A stretch of DNA of 44,921 nt from Butyrivibrio sp. (GTDB taxonomy: Bacteria > Bacillota > Clostridia > Lachnospirales > Lachnospiraceae). A program made the translations under genes and the position numbers. A model generated the notes under the pieces. It did no database searches and had not been told where the DNA came from. It saw only the letters and a program-made list of their open reading frames with translations. Below are positions 38,322-44,921 of the stretch, piece after piece (within the stretch, counting starts at the first letter, position 1; each line of letters opens with the position of its first letter). The stretch is from contig JAGAAO010000074.1 of NCBI GenBank assembly GCA_017615275.1, positions 1-44,921 of the forward strand, in the 5' to 3' direction.

Positions 38322-38963
38322 TTAGCAAAATCCGTTCTGTATAAGAAATTCCATTGATATATCGCTGTCCTTTTTATTTTGTGCAAAAAACTTTTTTATA
38401 TATTTTCCGATGATATCCGTTTCGAGATTGACTTTGTCACCAACTTTTTTTGTACTCAAGACGGTTTCTTTTAAAGTATGAGGTATGACGGAGACGCTGA
38501 AAGAATGTGCATCTGCTTTTGCAACGGTAAGACTTATGCCGTCTATTGCTACAGAACCTTTTTCGACAATACCGTCAAGCAGGTTCTGATCGGCGGTTAT
38601 CTCAAACCAAACGGCGTTACCGTCATTCTTTATTGATGTGATCTTGCCGGTTCCGTCTATATGTCCTGTTACCATGTGGCCTCCGAATCTTCCGTTTGCG
38701 GCCATTGCTCTTTCAAGATTTACAAAGCTTTGAGAGTTAAGGCTCAAAAGATTTGATCTTGCAAAAGTTTCATTCATGACGTCGCAGGTAAAAGAATCTT
38801 TTGTAAATTCCACGACAGTAAGACATATGCCGTTTACGGCAATGCTGTCGCCTATCTTTACATCTTCAAGAATTTTGCTGCATGAGATAGACAACGTGCT
38901 CTTTTCAGGGCCTTTTGATATTTTTTTTACGTATCCTTTTTCTTCGATTATGCCTGTGAACAT
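38322..38963 (-). CDS. ribE: Riboflavin synthase alpha subunit
   Basis: A 213-residue protein with the internal duplication of the family: MFTGIIEEKGYV opens the first lumazine-binding half and MVTGHIDGTGKI the second. GDSIAVNGICLTVVE and KGSVAIDGISLTVAK are equivalent segments of each half. It dismutates two lumazine molecules to riboflavin. Its ATG overlaps the ribD stop by 1 nt, so the two are translationally coupled. The extension after IGKYIKKFF is about 20 residues. Confidence 0.95.
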   Translation of the reverse strand: MFTGIIEEKGYVKKISKGPEKSTLSISCSKILEDVKIGDSIAVNGICLTVVEFTKDSFTCDVMNETFARSNLLSLNSQSFVNLERAMAANGRFGGHMVTGHIDGTGKITSIKNDGNAVWFEITADQNLLDGIVEKGSVAIDGISLTVAKADAHSFSVSVIPHTLKETVLSTKKVGDKVNLETDIIGKYIKKFFAQNKKDSDISMEFLIQNGFC

Positions 38964-40051
38964 TAGTATTTAACCTCACTTTTTATGAGTAGGTCGTCTC
39001 CGATCTTTGATATATCAAAGGGAGATAGGGTTATAGCTTCACTTGGATCGTCGATACCGATTCCGGAGACAGGGCTTTTTCCTGAACCGCCGAAAATCTT
39101 AGGAGCGATGAAGGTGTGAACTTCATCGACTATACGGGATTTTAAGGCGCTGTTGTTGAGTGTTCCGCCACCTTCAAGAAGTATTCCGTCGATTCCGAAA
39201 TCACCAAGTTTTTCCATAAGAATGTTTAAATCTATTCCTTCAGTTTTTCGCGGAACGGTTATTATCTTGCAACCTTTATTCTCATATTCTGAAAGCTTGT
39301 TTTTTTCTTCCGATGAAGTAGCGATAATGGTCGGAATGGTACCTGCTGTCTGAACAAGTTTGGAATACAGTGGGGTTCTTAAATTGGTATCGCAGATTAT
39401 TCTCACAGGATTTCTGTGAGGAGTATCAAGCCTGCAATCTAGCATCGGATCATCCGCGATAACAGTTGAAACACCGACCATTATTCCCATGAGTTCATTT
39501 CGAAGCACATGGACAGCTTTTATTGATTCTTCGCATGTTATCCATTTTGATTTCCCTGAGTCTGTTGCAATCTTGCCGTCTGATGTCATGGCGTATTTCA
39601 TAACAACATATGGGCGCTTTTTCAAAATGAATTTATTAAAAACTCTGTTTAAAGAAGTGCACTCATCTTTGAGAATCCCTGTTTCAACTTCGATGCCGTT
39701 ATCACGCAAGATCTGGACGCCTTTTCCCGCGACCAGAGGATTGACATCAAGGGATCCGATAACAACTTTCTTTATGCCGTTTTCTATAATTGCTTCCGTG
39801 CAGGGCGGTGTCTTACCGTGATGACAGCATGGTTCGAGAGTTACGTAGATTGTCGCTCCTTTTGGAGATTCGGTGCAGTTTTTTATAGCATTTCTTTCTG
39901 CGTGAAGTTCGCCATATTTCTCGTGATAGCCTTCACCTATGATGACACCGTCTTTTACGATGACTGCTCCCACAAGGGGATTTGGATTTACAAAGCCGGC
40001 ACCTTTTTTGGCAAGCTCAATAGCTCGTTTCATGTAAAATTCGTTGTGCAT
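38963..40051 (-). CDS. ribD: Bifunctional riboflavin biosynthesis deaminase/reductase RibD
   Basis: A 362-residue enzyme. The N-terminal deaminase domain has the zinc-binding HAERNAI (His and catalytic Glu) and PCCHHGKTPPC. The C-terminal reductase domain has RPYVVMKYAMTSDGKIAT, GVSTVIADDPMLDCR and ILLEGGGTLNNS. It performs the two steps after GTP cyclohydrolase II. It is first gene of the riboflavin operon; AGAGG precedes the start and a terminator hairpin ends 20 nt upstream of it, under FMN-riboswitch control. Confidence 0.96.
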   Translation of the reverse strand: MHNEFYMKRAIELAKKGAGFVNPNPLVGAVIVKDGVIIGEGYHEKYGELHAERNAIKNCTESPKGATIYVTLEPCCHHGKTPPCTEAIIENGIKKVVIGSLDVNPLVAGKGVQILRDNGIEVETGILKDECTSLNRVFNKFILKKRPYVVMKYAMTSDGKIATDSGKSKWITCEESIKAVHVLRNELMGIMVGVSTVIADDPMLDCRLDTPHRNPVRIICDTNLRTPLYSKLVQTAGTIPTIIATSSEEKNKLSEYENKGCKIITVPRKTEGIDLNILMEKLGDFGIDGILLEGGGTLNNSALKSRIVDEVHTFIAPKIFGGSGKSPVSGIGIDDPSEAITLSPFDISKIGDDLLIKSEVKY

Positions 40052-40070
40052 ATGTACCTCTTGAGAAATG

Positions 40071-40102
40071 AAAAAGCCCTGAACAATATATTTGTTCAGG
40101 GC
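40071..40102 (-). terminator. Leader terminator directly upstream of ribD
   Basis: GCCCTGAACA and TGTTCAGGGC (40076-40085, 40093-40102) form a perfect 10-bp stem with a 7-nt loop, followed on the minus strand by TTTTT. It is the second terminator downstream of the FMN aptamer and should stop transcripts that pass the first when FMN is abundant. Confidence 0.8.
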
Positions 40103-40134
40103 ATGAATAAACGCGTAGTGTACTTTAAAAATAA

Positions 40135-40163
40135 AAGCTCTGAGATATGAAATCTCAGAGCTT
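40135..40163 (-). terminator. First leader terminator of the rib operon
   Basis: AAGCTCTGAGAT and ATCTCAGAGCTT form a perfect 12-bp stem with a 5-nt loop, followed on the minus strand by TTTATTTTTAAA. The AGCTCT in its 5' arm can pair with AGAGCT at the 3' edge of the FMN aptamer (near 40276-40283), a possible but short antiterminator. Confidence 0.75.
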
Positions 40164-40277
40164 GGTTTTAAAGATTGGTTGCTGTAGATTACCTACTATT
40201 GCTGGAGTAATTGCTTAGCTCATTGACAATGAGGTTCTGCTCTCGGCATAAATGCCTCGCCAGAACTAAGTTCTCAC

Positions 40278-40385
40278 AGCTCTTCTTTCATCCAGACTAT
40301 ACTGTCGGCATCGGAATCACACCGATTCTGCCTTGCGGCTCGTGGGCTTTACCACCGGTAGGGACTTTCACCCTGCCCTGAAGAT
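40278..40385 (-). promoter_or_regulatory. FMN riboswitch aptamer (RFN element)
   Basis: The minus strand carries the classical conserved blocks in order: AGGGCAGGGTGAAAGTCCC, TACCGGTGGTAAAGCCCACGA, ATTCCGATGCCGACAGT and TAGTCTGGATGAAAGAAG. The closing P1 stem is TCTTC/GAAGA. FMN binding is known to favour termination in riboflavin operons. Two terminator hairpins lie between it and ribD. The stretch 40164-40270 between them holds small hairpins (GGCATTTATGCC; CTCATTGTCAATGAG) and no gene. Confidence 0.96.
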
Positions 40386-40402
40386 CTTATTAAATTACTG
40401 CT

Positions 40403-40431
40403 ATTGTAAGCAGATTGTTTCGTAATGTCAA
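40403..40431 (-). promoter_or_regulatory. Promoter of the riboflavin operon
   Basis: On the minus strand, TTGACA (40426-40431), 17 bp, and TACAAT (40403-40408). The -35 is a perfect match. It begins only 4 bp after the pgi stop codon, and transcription would start just before the FMN aptamer. No terminator separates pgi from it, so read-through from pgi is also possible. Confidence 0.85.
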
Positions 40432-40434
40432 CAA

Positions 40435-42015
40435 TCAAATATTGAGGAGCTTAGCATATTCTGTAAGAGCACCTTCTGTCTCGTGAGCAAGAACTCTCTT
40501 TGCAAGAACTTTACCAAGCTGAACACCTTCCTGATCAAAGCTGTTGATGTTCCATACAAATCCCTGGAACATAACTTTGTTTTCGAAGTGAGCAAGAAGA
40601 GCACCAAGTGACTTGGGATTGAGCTCGTCTCCAACGATGATACTTGAAGGACGACCGCCCTTGAAGTTCTTGTTGAGGTTATCATCTTTCTTGCCGCAAG
40701 CAAATGCAACGATCTGAGCTGCTACGTTAGCGCAGAGCTTCTGCTGGCTTGAGCTTCCCTGAATATCAACATCATTCTGAAGCTGGCTGTTCTTAAAGCC
40801 GATGAACTGAAGAGGAATGATGTCTGTTCCCTGGTGAAGGAGCTGGTAGAATGAATGCTGTCCGTTTGTTCCGGGTTCACCGAAGATGATAGGACCTGTT
40901 ACATAATTAATAGGTTCACCGAAACGGTTTACACTCTTACCGTTTGACTCCATATCAAGCTGCTGAAGGTGAGCGGGGAAACGGCTGAGTCCCTGTGAAT
41001 AAGGAAGGACTGCTGTGCTGCCGTAACCAAGTACGTTGCGCTCGTAAACTCCGATAAGCGCATCGAGCATAGCGGGATTTTTCTTAAGGTCAGCGTTTGC
41101 TGAAAGCTTATCTTCTTCTGCAGCACCATCGAGGAACTGTGCGAATACATCGGGACCGAAAGCAAGTGAAAGAACTGCTCCGCCTACACCTGATGTAGAT
41201 GAGTAACGTCCTCCGATATAGTCATCCATGAAGAAAGCTTCAAGATAATTATCACTCTTTGCAAGAGGTGAAGTCTCTGATGTAACTGCAATCATATGCT
41301 TTGAAGGATCGAGACCTGCCTTCTTAAGAGCGTCTGTAACGAATGATTCGTTTGTAAGTGTTTCAAGTGTTGTACCTGATTTAGATACAAGGATAAAGAT
41401 TGAATGAGCAACATCGATGCTGTTTAAAACACAGGAGGCGTCGTCCGGATCTACGTTGCTGATAAATTTTGCTGCCATCTTGAAATTACCTGTTCTGTAA
41501 GCCCAGTTTTCAAGAGCAAGGTACATGGCACGAGGACCAAGATCGCTTCCGCCGATACCAATCTGTACGACAGTGGTGAACTTCTCACCTTTTGCATTTG
41601 CAATCTCACCTGAGTGAACTTTGTTTGCAAAGTCAGCGATTCTTTTCTGTTCTTTTAAATAGAATTCTCTTTTATCCACTCCGTCAGCTTCTACCTTGTT
41701 TCCAAGCTGTCCTCTTGTAAGCTGGTGGAGAACCATTCTCTTTTCACCGGTGTTGATAACTTCACCGTTATAGAGAGCTTCAAATTTGTCGATAAGCTGT
41801 GTCTCTTTTGCAAGTGCATCAAGTTTAGCGATGATATCGTCATCAACTTCTTTTGCTGCATAATTGTATGAGAGACCGGCTGCCATAGGTACAGAGTATT
41901 CTTTTACTCTTTTTGCGCCGTTTTCGCCCGACATAATTTCTGCCAAGTTAACGTGCTTGATACTTTCAAGTTCGCCAAAAGATTTAAGTGTATCAAGATT
42001 ATTCCAATTAACCAT
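40435..42015 (-). CDS. pgi: Glucose-6-phosphate isomerase
   Basis: A 526-residue phosphoglucose isomerase interconverting glucose-6-phosphate and fructose-6-phosphate in glycolysis. SIS-type phosphate binding is seen in TVVQIGIGGSDLGPRAMYLAL and ILVSKSGTTLETLTN. The active-site Glu is in the family segment GGRYSSTSGVGGAVLSLAFG to FGEPGTNGQHSFYQLLHQGT (His). The final EGVQLGKVLAKRVL also matches. An upstream hairpin (GGCGG/CCGCC, 42034-42056) lies in the leader. AGGAGG precedes the start. Confidence 0.95.
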   Translation of the reverse strand: MVNWNNLDTLKSFGELESIKHVNLAEIMSGENGAKRVKEYSVPMAAGLSYNYAAKEVDDDIIAKLDALAKETQLIDKFEALYNGEVINTGEKRMVLHQLTRGQLGNKVEADGVDKREFYLKEQKRIADFANKVHSGEIANAKGEKFTTVVQIGIGGSDLGPRAMYLALENWAYRTGNFKMAAKFISNVDPDDASCVLNSIDVAHSIFILVSKSGTTLETLTNESFVTDALKKAGLDPSKHMIAVTSETSPLAKSDNYLEAFFMDDYIGGRYSSTSGVGGAVLSLAFGPDVFAQFLDGAAEEDKLSANADLKKNPAMLDALIGVYERNVLGYGSTAVLPYSQGLSRFPAHLQQLDMESNGKSVNRFGEPINYVTGPIIFGEPGTNGQHSFYQLLHQGTDIIPLQFIGFKNSQLQNDVDIQGSSSQQKLCANVAAQIVAFACGKKDDNLNKNFKGGRPSSIIVGDELNPKSLGALLAHFENKVMFQGFVWNINSFDQEGVQLGKVLAKRVLAHETEGALTEYAKLLNI

Positions 42016-42066
42016 TATAAAATCCTCCTGTTTGGCGGTGAAATATGAAATCCGCCGTTCGTTTAA

Positions 42067-42095
42067 AGTTTATCAAAGATATTTTTTCTAATCAA
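42067..42095 (-). promoter_or_regulatory. Promoter of pgi
   Basis: On the minus strand, TTGATT (42090-42095), 17 bp, TAAACT (42067-42072), about 50 bp upstream of the pgi start. It diverges from the histidine-kinase promoter. Confidence 0.6.
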
Positions 42096-42143
42096 GAACA
42101 ATATGAGTTATTACCTCAAATATAGCCAACTTTAAAAAAAATA

Positions 42144-42152
42144 TGATATACT
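42144..42152 (+). promoter_or_regulatory. Extended -10 promoter of the two-component operon
   Basis: TGATATACT, the same extended -10 form seen before the MBOAT gene, lies 21 bp before the kinase start codon. No clear -35 element accompanies it. Confidence 0.45.
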
Positions 42153-42173
42153 GAAAAAGAGTAGGGGGATATT

Positions 42174-43685
42174 ATGCGATTCCGTACAAAACTCATCATT
42201 ACATCGTTGGCAATAGTAGTAATTCCGCTGATTCTGGCACTCGGCACATTTCTTTTGGTCGGTAAATATATCATATACGAGCAAAAGATGCGCGAGTATC
42301 CGGGCTCTGTTGACTACGGCATGGTATCGGATCCAAACGGTACTTTTGCAAGAATTACAGAAGAATATATAATGAAAATAAATGTTGCAAGACAGATAGA
42401 TCAGTTTGTACTTGAAGAAGAAGATTTTCTTGAAGTCTTGGACAAAGATCTGGCATCTATATATTCATATACGATAGTAATAAAAGGCGACAAGATCTAT
42501 CACGTCGCAGACAAAGAAAGAGCTAAGGAAGTTATAGATGAACTTCCAAGCTTTGGAACAGATTTTCAAGGAGTATATTCTACAAGCTCAGGACATCTTG
42601 TAAGGCAGTATGATTTCTTTTTTTCGACAGGAGAACCGGGAAGCCTGTATATCATTTCAGGAATCAGAACGGTGGTCACCACATCTCTTGTCTTGTACAT
42701 GACGGTAGCAATAATTATCATTCTTCTTCTGACGAGTATTTTGCTGACGACATGGATAGGAAGAAGCTTCTTTAAACCTATTGATGAGCTGAACATTGCG
42801 ATGCAGCACATCAAGGACGGTAACTTTGATTATATGCTTCCGACGGATATTAAGGAAAAGGGCGAGATAGGCGCTATCTACAGAAACTATGAGGACATGC
42901 GCTTAAGGCTCAAAGAATCCGCAGAAGAAAAGATTGAAAGAGAGAGGCAGAACAGAGAGCTTATAAGCAATATTTCTCACGATCTTAAGACTCCCATAAC
43001 TGCCATAAAAGGATATTCACAGGGACTTTTGGAAGGTGTTGCCGCCAATCCCGAGAAACAGCGCAAGTATGTAAAGATTATTTATAACAAGGCAAACGAT
43101 ATGAATAATCTTATCAACGAACTTACACTGTATTCCAGCATAGACAACAACAGAATTCCATATAACTTTGTAAAGCTTAATATTTCCGAATACTTCGGAG
43201 ATTGTATAGAAGAGATCGGTGCAGATCTTGAGAGTAAGTCCATAAAGCTGAATTATTCAAATCTTACAGGACCCGATACGCAGATAGTTGCGGATCCCGA
43301 GCAGATAAAGCGTGTTGTAAACAACATAGTGAGCAACAGTGTCAAATATCTTGACAGGGATGACGGAACGGGACAGATTGACATAAGGATATTGGATGAA
43401 GTCGATTCTATCCGCGTAGAGCTTGAAGATAACGGAAAGGGCATAGCCCAAAAAGATATTCCGAATATCTTTGACAGATTCTACAGAACGGATGCTTCCA
43501 GAAATTCAAAGCAGGGTGGAAGTGGAATAGGCTTATCTATTGTAAAAAAGATAATAGAAGATCATGGCGGATATATATGGGCAACAAGCCATGAGGGAGA
43601 GGGGACATGCATGCATTTCGTGCTCAGGAAATACATCGAATATGCGGGCGGTTCCGAAACAGTTACAGTTGACCACAATACATAA
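42174..43685 (+). CDS. Membrane sensor histidine kinase
   Basis: A 503-residue kinase. Two transmembrane helices (about 7-30 and 165-190) frame an extracellular sensor domain of about 130 residues. A HAMP domain follows (about 192-245, FFKPIDELNIAMQHIKDGNFDY). The HisKA domain has phospho-acceptor His269 in NISHDLKTPITAIKGYSQG. The HATPase domain has the N box (NNIVSNSVKYL), G1 (ELEDNGKGIAQ), F box (IFDRFYR) and G2 (GGSGIGLSIVKKI). The signal is unknown. The response regulator follows after 23 nt. Confidence 0.95.
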   Translation: MRFRTKLIITSLAIVVIPLILALGTFLLVGKYIIYEQKMREYPGSVDYGMVSDPNGTFARITEEYIMKINVARQIDQFVLEEEDFLEVLDKDLASIYSYTIVIKGDKIYHVADKERAKEVIDELPSFGTDFQGVYSTSSGHLVRQYDFFFSTGEPGSLYIISGIRTVVTTSLVLYMTVAIIIILLLTSILLTTWIGRSFFKPIDELNIAMQHIKDGNFDYMLPTDIKEKGEIGAIYRNYEDMRLRLKESAEEKIERERQNRELISNISHDLKTPITAIKGYSQGLLEGVAANPEKQRKYVKIIYNKANDMNNLINELTLYSSIDNNRIPYNFVKLNISEYFGDCIEEIGADLESKSIKLNYSNLTGPDTQIVADPEQIKRVVNNIVSNSVKYLDRDDGTGQIDIRILDEVDSIRVELEDNGKGIAQKDIPNIFDRFYRTDASRNSKQGGSGIGLSIVKKIIEDHGGYIWATSHEGEGTCMHFVLRKYIEYAGGSETVTVDHNT

Positions 43686-43708
43686 AACAAAGAAAGGCAG
43701 AAGAGTGT

Positions 43709-44398
43709 ATGAGCAGAATACTTATTGTAGAGGATGAAGAAGCGATTGCTGACCTTGAGAAAGACTACTTAGAGCTTAGTGACTTTGAAGTCGCCATTGA
43801 AAACTCGGGAGATGCCGGACTTAAAACAGCGCTTGCCGAGGAATTCGATCTGATCATCTTAGATCTCATGCTTCCCGGGATGGACGGATTTGAAGTATGC
43901 AAGCACATAAGGGAAAAGAAGGATGTGCCGATCCTTATGGTTTCTGCTAAGAAGGATGATATCGACAAGATCAGAGGTCTTGGACTTGGCGCAGATGATT
44001 ACATAACAAAGCCCTTCAGTCCTTCTGAGCTGGTGGCTCGTGTTAAAGCGCACATGGCAAGATATTCAAGACTTGTGGGTTCGGGACATGAGACCAATGA
44101 CTTTGTTGAGATAAGAGGTCTTAAGATCGACAAGACTGCAAGAAGAGTATATGTAGATGATGAGGAAAAGAGCTTTACAACAAAAGAGTTCGATCTTCTC
44201 ACATTCCTTGCAGAAAATCCGAATCACGTATTTACCAAGGAAGAACTTTTCAGAAAAATCTGGAATATGGATTCCATTGGTGATATTGCGACGGTTACGG
44301 TTCATATCAAAAAGATCCGTGAAAAGATTGAATATGATACATCAAATCCTCAGTATATAGAAACAATCTGGGGCGTAGGATACAGATTTAAGGTATAA
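43709..44398 (+). CDS. OmpR/PhoB-type response regulator
   Basis: A 229-residue regulator. The receiver domain (1-118) has the acidic pocket VEDEEA, phospho-acceptor Asp52 in LIILDLMLPGMDGFE and the conserved Lys in ITKPFSPSELVARV. The C-terminal winged helix (about 130-229) carries FTTKEFDLLTFLAENPNHVFTKEELF and VTVHIKKIREKIE, ending IWGVGYRFKV. It is the cognate partner of the upstream kinase. Target genes cannot be told. The next genes are unrelated by sequence. Confidence 0.96.
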   Translation: MSRILIVEDEEAIADLEKDYLELSDFEVAIENSGDAGLKTALAEEFDLIILDLMLPGMDGFEVCKHIREKKDVPILMVSAKKDDIDKIRGLGLGADDYITKPFSPSELVARVKAHMARYSRLVGSGHETNDFVEIRGLKIDKTARRVYVDDEEKSFTTKEFDLLTFLAENPNHVFTKEELFRKIWNMDSIGDIATVTVHIKKIREKIEYDTSNPQYIETIWGVGYRFKV

Positions 44399-44472
44399 AT
44401 ATTTCACAAAAATCATAAAAACCTAGTAAAATAGCGACTTTTAGACTTCCTTTAATCACTGTTAAGAGCTAC

Positions 44473-44494
44473 AATGTGGACAGAAATGTGGACA
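44473..44494. repeat. Tandem direct repeat AATGTGGACA
   Basis: AATGTGGACA occurs at 44473-44482 and 44485-44494, a 12-bp period, in the 139-bp spacer after the response regulator gene. Its complement shares TGTCCAC with the first iteron at the left window edge (28-34). It could be a regulator site or part of a mobile-element end. Confidence 0.4.
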
Positions 44495-44537
44495 CACAAA
44501 AAAGCTGTACAGAAAAATGATTAAAGGAGGTTTTTTT

Positions 44538-44699
44538 ATGGGTAAGAAAAAAGCCAGTAATGACTATGGTTTTGAGATAAAAGTTGAAAATGATGTTTTT
44601 CCTGAACTGGAAGAAAAAATGGTAGTTTTACCCCACGTTTTTGAAGGTATTGATGTAAATGATGAAAGAATAGAGACGATAGGTGTTAGGGAGATATAG
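44538..44699 (+). CDS. Small protein of unknown function
   Basis: A 53-residue acidic protein, MGKKKASNDYGFEIKVENDV onwards, ending in VNDERIETIGVREI. AAAGGAGG at 7 nt makes this ATG convincing and excludes an earlier ATG at 44517. It contains no membrane segment, cysteine or recognisable motif. It is the only putative gene in the window that ends in TAG; a TGA follows four codons later in frame. It is followed by a lipoprotein gene 53 nt away. I do not recognise it. Confidence 0.5.
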   Translation: MGKKKASNDYGFEIKVENDVFPELEEKMVVLPHVFEGIDVNDERIETIGVREI

Positions 44700-44752
44700 A
44701 GTAAATTATGAACACTTTTCCGAAAAAAGATTTAAATATAACAGGAAACAAC

Positions 44753-44921
44753 ATGAAAAAGAGAATAATGATAATGCTGTTATTTGCTGTTGTGACAAGC
44801 ACCGTCGGCTGCGCAAAAAAAGCTGATGATGTATCAAACAGTGTTATTGAGAGTACAAGTGAAATTGCAGCAACAAGTAACGCAAGTGACAAAGGTAATC
44901 TATTGGTCACTGCAGAAGAAA
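44753..44921 (+). CDS. Putative lipoprotein, 3' end outside the window
   Basis: The visible 56 residues start MKKRIMIMLLFAVVTSTVGC, a lipoprotein signal peptide with a positively charged start, a hydrophobic core and a lipobox ending TVGC. A Ser/Thr/Asn-rich linker typical of surface lipoproteins follows. AGGAAA lies 6 nt upstream of the ATG. An earlier in-frame ATG at 44708 would give a poor signal sequence. The function is unknown because the mature domain is cut off. Confidence 0.6.
   Translation, partial: MKKRIMIMLLFAVVTSTVGCAKKADDVSNSVIESTSEIAATSNASDKGNLLVTAEE

Noticed and set aside
42034-42056. GGCGG/CCGCC hairpin in the pgi leader as a riboswitch
   Set aside because: It is a 5-bp stem with no conserved aptamer blocks; a small leader hairpin is all that can be claimed.

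Overview
This looks like the chromosomal replication-origin neighbourhood of an AT-rich Clostridia genome, most likely a member of the Lachnospiraceae. The genus is a guess; Butyrivibrio/Pseudobutyrivibrio-like is plausible. The basis is the classical Firmicute order (rsmG-mnmG-mnmE-jag-yidC-yidD-rnpA-rpmH | oriC | dnaA-dnaN-yaaA-recF-gyrB-gyrA), a ParABS locus followed by DUF4446 and serS, a DUF3881-type protein, and the sequence flavour of GyrA and LuxS.

Layout. Genes left of about 13.3 kb are on the minus strand and genes from 13.8 to 25.7 kb on the plus strand, so the two replichores diverge from an origin between rpmH and dnaA. The rpmH-dnaA spacer (13305-13827) has a dense cluster of DnaA boxes. 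The dnaA-dnaN spacer (15229-15521) has more degenerate boxes and an AT-rich tract, suggesting a bipartite oriC. Two perfect 16-bp parS sites and one decayed site lie between rsmG and parA. The far left edge holds a methyltransferase gene cut short at what looks like the end of an insertion sequence, then tRNA-Arg(CCU) and deoD.

Right of gyrA come a GGDEF protein, exonuclease III, an AEC transporter, an alpha/beta hydrolase, a GH51 arabinofuranosidase, an MBOAT/SGNH O-acylation pair, a stand-alone murG and an EAL phosphodiesterase. An rpiR-luxS-pfs operon follows, in which luxS carries a single in-frame TAG. Then come the minus-strand riboflavin operon (promoter, FMN riboswitch, two terminators, ribD-ribE-ribBA-ribH), pgi, and a two-component system. 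The right edge has a small unrecognised ORF and a truncated lipoprotein gene.

Most of the window is core machinery for replication, segregation, tRNA modification, ribosome and membrane biogenesis. The points I would follow up are: the amber codon in luxS together with the absence of TAG as terminator in all 39 recognisable genes; two tandem hairpins with a conserved loop, a conserved T-T mismatch and a covarying pair between pfs and ribH; helically phased TTTTCAACA repeats around the dnaN promoter; a module shared by the two halves of the origin; and the iteron-bearing mobile-element end at the left border.
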